In this document: positions 60,648 through 64,000 of the stretch, one piece after another
How the letters are laid out: each line of letters starts with the position of its first letter
How positions within the stretch are numbered: position 1 is the first letter of the stretch
DNA from: an uncultured Paracoccaceae bacterium
GTDB taxonomy: Bacteria; Pseudomonadota; Alphaproteobacteria; Rhodobacterales; Rhodobacteraceae
DNA: 64,000 bases
NCBI GenBank assembly: GCA_947499725.1
Contig: CANMPK010000001.1
Location: 620,001 to 684,000 of the forward strand
Direction: 5' to 3'
Notes under the pieces: model-generated
Databases searched by the model: none
Seen by the model: the letters and a program-made list of their open reading frames with translations, nothing else
What the model was told of the DNA's origin: nothing
Program-made: the position numbers and the translations under genes

Positions 60648-61630
60648 TCGGCGCAACAATTCTGGGCTGTGAAGGGCTCGTTCTCTCTGCTGAAGAACGT
60701 GCCTTTTTCAAAGATGTGCAGCCCTTTGCCTTTATTCTGTTCAGCCGCAACATCGAAAGCGCCGACCAAATTCGGCGTCTGTGCAATGACTTACGCGCCA
60801 CAGTTGATCATCACGCCCCGATCTTGATCGATCAAGAAGGTGGCCGTGTGCAACGCTTGCGCGCGCCTTTGGCCACGGAATGGCTGCCGCCTTTGGACCA
60901 GATCCAGCAGGCGGGCGATCAGGCCGCGCGCAGCATGTACATCCGCTCGCGTATCCAAGCGCACGAGCTGATGGACCTTGGCATCGACAGCAACTGCGCG
61001 CCACTCTCCGACGTGGCCACACCTGACACGCACCCATTTTTGCAAAACCGCTGCTATGGGTTCACCGCCGAGGATGTGATTAACATCAGCCGCGCCGTGG
61101 TCGAAGGCCATGAAGACGGCGGCGTGCTGCCGGTGCTCAAACACATCCCAGGCCATGGCCGCGCACAGCTTGATAGCCACCTCGAACTGCCGCGCGTCGC
61201 AGCCACTCAGCAAGAGCTGCAACAAGACTTCGCCCCCTTCAAAGCGCTCAATGATGTGGCTATGGGGATGACAGCCCACTTGGTGTACGAAGCCTATGAC
61301 AACCAGCCGGCCACCATCTCTGACACGATGATGACCCTCATCCGTGACGACATCGGCTTTGACGGTTTGATCATGACAGATGACATTTCCATGCAGGCCC
61401 TCAGCGGCACGATGACGGAACGCTCTGCCGCGTCTATCAAGGCGGGCTGCGATGTGATCTTGCACTGCAATGGCGACATGTCCGAAATGAAAGACGTGAC
61501 CAAAGCCGCAGGTACATTGTCCGGCAAAGCGCTTTCTCGGGCCGAAGCTGCGCTGAATGCGCGGAAATCACCCGTTTCTGTTGACATCGAGGCCCTGAAA
61601 GCCGAGCTTAAAACCCTATTAAACGGGTAG
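60644..61630 (+). CDS. nagZ: Beta-N-acetylhexosaminidase NagZ
   Basis: A cytoplasmic glycosidase removing N-acetylglucosamine from muropeptides during wall recycling. The 328-residue protein has ILIDQEGGRVQRLR (about residues 58-71), the NagZ loop LKHIPGHGRAQLDSH (about 161-175), and the nucleophile region LIMTDDISMQAL (about 241-252). Start 60644 overlaps the SPOR gene by four bases. First of nagZ-scpA-scpB. Confidence 0.95.
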   Translation: MIGATILGCEGLVLSAEERAFFKDVQPFAFILFSRNIESADQIRRLCNDLRATVDHHAPILIDQEGGRVQRLRAPLATEWLPPLDQIQQAGDQAARSMYIRSRIQAHELMDLGIDSNCAPLSDVATPDTHPFLQNRCYGFTAEDVINISRAVVEGHEDGGVLPVLKHIPGHGRAQLDSHLELPRVAATQQELQQDFAPFKALNDVAMGMTAHLVYEAYDNQPATISDTMMTLIRDDIGFDGLIMTDDISMQALSGTMTERSAASIKAGCDVILHCNGDMSEMKDVTKAAGTLSGKALSRAEAALNARKSPVSVDIEALKAELKTLLNG

Positions 61631-61633
61631 GGC

Positions 61634-62428
61634 ATGACCGAAGACTTTATCGAGCAATCCAAGCGGGATGTTGTCGCCGAACGGCTGGCAGCTGAAGCGC
61701 TGATTATCGATGTCGATGGCTTTGAAGGCCCGCTCGATCTGCTGCTGACGCTGTCGCGCACGCAAAAGGTAGACCTGCGGACAATCTCGATCCTGCAACT
61801 GGCCCGCCAGTATTTGGCGTTTGTTGAAAAAGCCAAAGAGCTGCGCCTTGAATTGGCAGCAGACTATCTGGTGATGGCCGCTTGGCTCGCCTTCCTGAAA
61901 TCCCGCCTTCTGTTGCCGCCAGACCCCGAAGAAGAGGGGCCATCCGGCGAAGAACTGGCCGCGCACCTCGCGTTCCAGCTGGAACGCCTGCAAGCCATGC
62001 GCGATTGTGCCGCCAAGCTGATGGCGCGCGACCAACTGGGCAAAGATTTCTTCAAACGCGGCATCCCAGAAGACATCACCAAAACCCGCATCGTCACCTA
62101 TTCCGCCAATCTGATGGACTTGATGCAGGGCTACGCGCGTATGCGCACCAAAGACGAATTCCGCCCCTTCATCCTGGATCGCGACTCTGTCTGGACGATG
62201 GAGCAAGCGCTGGAACGTATGCGCGGCCTCATCGGCTATGCAGGCGCTTGGACCGATATCATCAGCTACCTGCCTGATGGCTGGGGCAACGATCCCAAAA
62301 AACGCCGCTCGGCCACCGCTGCCACTTTTGCCGCCAGTTTGGAATTGGCCAAAGAGGGCAAAGTGGAAATCCGTCAATCCGGCACATTCGAACCTATTCA
62401 ACTCAGAAGCAAAGAGAGGGGCACATGA
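61634..62428 (+). CDS. scpA: Segregation and condensation protein A
   Basis: ScpA is the kleisin that links SMC heads in condensin. The 264-residue protein opens with a 30-residue lead-in and then VDGFEGPLDLLLTLSRTQKVDL (ScpA hallmark), the C-terminal winged-helix segments follow (LSLELAKEGKVEIRQ-like end). It begins three bases after nagZ and overlaps scpB by four bases (ATGA). The ATG has a nearby GGGTAGGG site. Confidence 0.94.
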   Translation: MTEDFIEQSKRDVVAERLAAEALIIDVDGFEGPLDLLLTLSRTQKVDLRTISILQLARQYLAFVEKAKELRLELAADYLVMAAWLAFLKSRLLLPPDPEEEGPSGEELAAHLAFQLERLQAMRDCAAKLMARDQLGKDFFKRGIPEDITKTRIVTYSANLMDLMQGYARMRTKDEFRPFILDRDSVWTMEQALERMRGLIGYAGAWTDIISYLPDGWGNDPKKRRSATAATFAASLELAKEGKVEIRQSGTFEPIQLRSKERGT

Positions 62429-63111
62429 GCGAAGAGACCCTTCCCGAAGACACAGACACACCAGAGGCACCTCAAGAAGAAAGCCTCTTCGAAGCGCCGC
62501 CCATGGGCGAACAAGAACGTATGGTCGAGGCGCTGCTCTTTGCCTCTGCCGAGCCTTTGACGGTCAAAGAACTCAATGGCCGCATGCCCCATGGCGCGGA
62601 TGCTGCCGAGGCGATTGTGCATCTGCGCAAACGCTACGAAGGGCGCGGCGTGCGCGTGAATAAGGTTGGCGACGCTTGGGCCATCCGCACCGCCCCCGAC
62701 CTTGGTTTTTTGATGCAAAAAGAACAGGTTGAGACGCGTAAGTTATCGCGCGCCGCCATCGAAACCTTGGCCATTATCGCCTATCACCAGCCAGTGACAC
62801 GCGCCGAAATCGAAGAAATCCGCGGTGTTTCCGTGTCGCGCGGAACGGTCGACCAACTGCTCGATATGGAATGGATCCGCTTTGGCCGCCGCAAGATGAC
62901 GCCAGGCCGTCCGGTCACTTTTGTGGTCACCCAACAATTCCTCGATCACTTCGCCCTAGAAAGCGCCCGCGATCTTCCAGGCCTAAAAGAGCTGCGCGCG
63001 GCCGGCCTACTGGAAAACCGCCTGCCACCAGGCGCAATGCCAACGGTCAGCGAAGACGAAGATCTGCAAGAAGAAACCAACGAAGGCCAGTCCGAGCTTT
63101 TCGAAGACTAA
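62425..63111 (+). CDS. scpB: Segregation and condensation protein B
   Basis: ScpB is the regulatory partner of ScpA in condensin. The 228-residue protein has two winged helices: MVEALLFASAEPLTVKEL... (about 33-100) and the typical QPVTRAEIEEIRGVSVSRGTVDQLLDMEWIRFGRR (about 123-157). The N- and C-termini are acidic low-complexity tails. It overlaps scpA by four bases. Confidence 0.94.
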   Translation: MSEETLPEDTDTPEAPQEESLFEAPPMGEQERMVEALLFASAEPLTVKELNGRMPHGADAAEAIVHLRKRYEGRGVRVNKVGDAWAIRTAPDLGFLMQKEQVETRKLSRAAIETLAIIAYHQPVTRAEIEEIRGVSVSRGTVDQLLDMEWIRFGRRKMTPGRPVTFVVTQQFLDHFALESARDLPGLKELRAAGLLENRLPPGAMPTVSEDEDLQEETNEGQSELFED

Positions 63112-63183
63112 ACGCCATTTTTTCGGCGCATTCTTAAGGTAAAAGCCACCAAACCCGCGAGAGGTCTCGCGAAGGAGGGTACG

Positions 63184-63363
63184 ATGAATATGAATCGTCT
63201 GATCAATATGGTGATCCGCCAAGTGGTCCGTCAGGTCGTGAACCGTGGCGTGAAAGCTGGCGCGCAAAAGATCGCAGAAAAAGGGGACCGTCCGGCCCCC
63301 CAGCAAGATGCAAAACGCGCAGGCCAAGCCATGAAAGTGCTGCGCCGCGTCTCACGCTTCTGA
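63184..63363 (+). CDS. Small basic protein of unknown function
   Basis: A 59-residue ORF reading MNMNRLINMVIRQVVRQVVN and onward, strongly basic, with an amphipathic N-terminal helix. It has an excellent AAGGAGG site five bases before the ATG (63172-63178) and stops two bases from the converging MFS gene. It lies 72 bases downstream of scpB. No family recognised; the strong ribosome site supports a real gene. Confidence 0.7.
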   Translation: MNMNRLINMVIRQVVRQVVNRGVKAGAQKIAEKGDRPAPQQDAKRAGQAMKVLRRVSRF

Positions 63364-63364
63364 T

Positions 63365-64000
63365 CTAAGCCAGCTTTTGTGGCGCTGGACGGCGCCACAG
63401 GATCGCTTCGCCCATGCCCGCCACGGCAAGGGCCGCGGACACCAAAAGGCACATCATAAGCCCCTGCGCTTCAAACAGCGGGCGATAGGCGATGGTGGAC
63501 ACAAAGACCATCAAATACATCACAAATGAATTCAGCCCCAAGATCGCCCCGCGTTTGCTCGGGTCAATCATGCCAAGCCGCCCCACGGTAACCGTTAGCC
63601 CCATATGCTGAAACGCGCCCCAGCCAGCCATCGACAGCATCAACACATAGTAATGCTGCACAATGCCGGCCATCCCGACGTAATACACGGCTAAGCCCGC
63701 AAAGAGCCCAATCAAAGCCCGCCGCGCGCCAATGCGATCCACAAACGGGTCCAGCAACATCGAGGCGGCAAACCCAAGCCCATAGCTTAGCGTCAGCAAG
63801 CCGCCTGCGCTCACCGGATAACCCAGCTCTTCGACCAGATGCGCGCCCAGATAGTTGTAGGCGCCGTAAAACCCCATGCCCAACATGCCCACAGAAAACA
63901 GCCCCGGCAAAACGCCAGAAATACGAAACGCCCCAATCGGCGAAGTAAACCGTCCAGATTTTGGCGCTGGGGGCAGGGACCAGATCAAAAGCAGCGCCAA
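63365..64000 (-). CDS. MFS transporter, N-terminus cut by window edge
   Basis: The last 211 residues of a major-facilitator protein. About six hydrophobic segments are visible, with an MFS-like loop DPFVDRIGARRALIGLFAGL joining the last membrane pairs. The gene continues beyond position 64000, so the start and first half are missing. Substrate is unknown. It stops at 63365, two bases from the 59-residue gene. Confidence 0.85.
   Translation of the reverse strand: MALLLIWSLPPAPKSGRFTSPIGAFRISGVLPGLFSVGMLGMGFYGAYNYLGAHLVEELGYPVSAGGLLTLSYGLGFAASMLLDPFVDRIGARRALIGLFAGLAVYYVGMAGIVQHYYVLMLSMAGWGAFQHMGLTVTVGRLGMIDPSKRGAILGLNSFVMYLMVFVSTIAYRPLFEAQGLMMCLLVSAALAVAGMGEAILWRRPAPQKLA

Overview
The window is ordinary chromosomal DNA of an alphaproteobacterium, most likely a marine Rhodobacterales (Roseobacter-group) species. 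The evidence is the gene content and order. It has tatABC followed by a DUF815 ATPase, surE-pcm-nlpD, alr-mlaE-mlaF downstream of dnaB, and an assimilatory sulfate operon of the DUF2849/sulfite reductase/APS reductase/DUF934/ferredoxin-NADP reductase type. It also has a DksA that keeps only one of the four zinc-finger cysteines, and dgt-argS-SPOR-nagZ-scpA-scpB. I see no transposase, phage, integrase, CRISPR array or rRNA. One tRNA is present, tRNA-Val with anticodon TAC.

Layout. 1-3200: a truncated HTH/WYL regulator divergent from tatABC and a DUF815 ATPase. 3200-8740 (minus strand): nlpD, pcm, surE, a short-chain dehydrogenase, a DUF1284 protein and purF. 8740-18000 (minus): a 424-base purF leader region, cvpA, radA, a PqiA-like protein, a coiled-coil membrane protein, mlaF, mlaE, alr, a sulfotransferase-like gene and dnaB. 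18000-25000: pyrC, a small membrane protein, infC with an ATA start, an 11-residue-repeat protein, a VOC protein, a pentapeptide-repeat protein, a DUF1415 protein and an ABC exporter. 25000-29850: the sulfate assimilation operon and a divergent Lrp/AsnC regulator. 29900-37400: a LysE exporter, an SLC13-type permease, tpiA, an A-type Fe-S carrier, a SatD/DUF3307 pair, a DUF59 protein and an NfeD/SPFH pair. 37400-46500: tgt, lon, a 60-residue secreted protein, tRNA-Val, glnE, an rRNA methyltransferase and a PIN protein. 46500-52000 (minus): an M48 protease, a DedA protein and a MoxR/DUF2927/59-residue/VWA cluster. 52000-64000: dksA, a flavin monooxygenase, a GNAT protein, xthA, an SRPBCC protein, erpA, dgt, a degenerate SDR, argS, a SPOR protein, nagZ, scpAB, a 59-residue basic protein and a truncated MFS transporter.

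Genes that work together include TatA/B/C (folded-protein export), SurE/Pcm/NlpD (stress survival and cell separation), MlaE/MlaF (lipid transport) and the cys operon (APS to sulfide). The two A-type carriers and the DUF59 protein serve Fe-S assembly. ScpA/ScpB act in condensin, and NagZ with the SPOR protein acts in wall recycling and division.

The least-described item is the SatD/DUF3307 pair at 34118-35573. A protein with a cyclase-like metal-binding pattern and a C-terminal helix-turn-helix overlaps a membrane protein gene by 8 bases. It is preceded by three 19-base repeats spaced exactly 30 bases apart over an apparently leaderless promoter.
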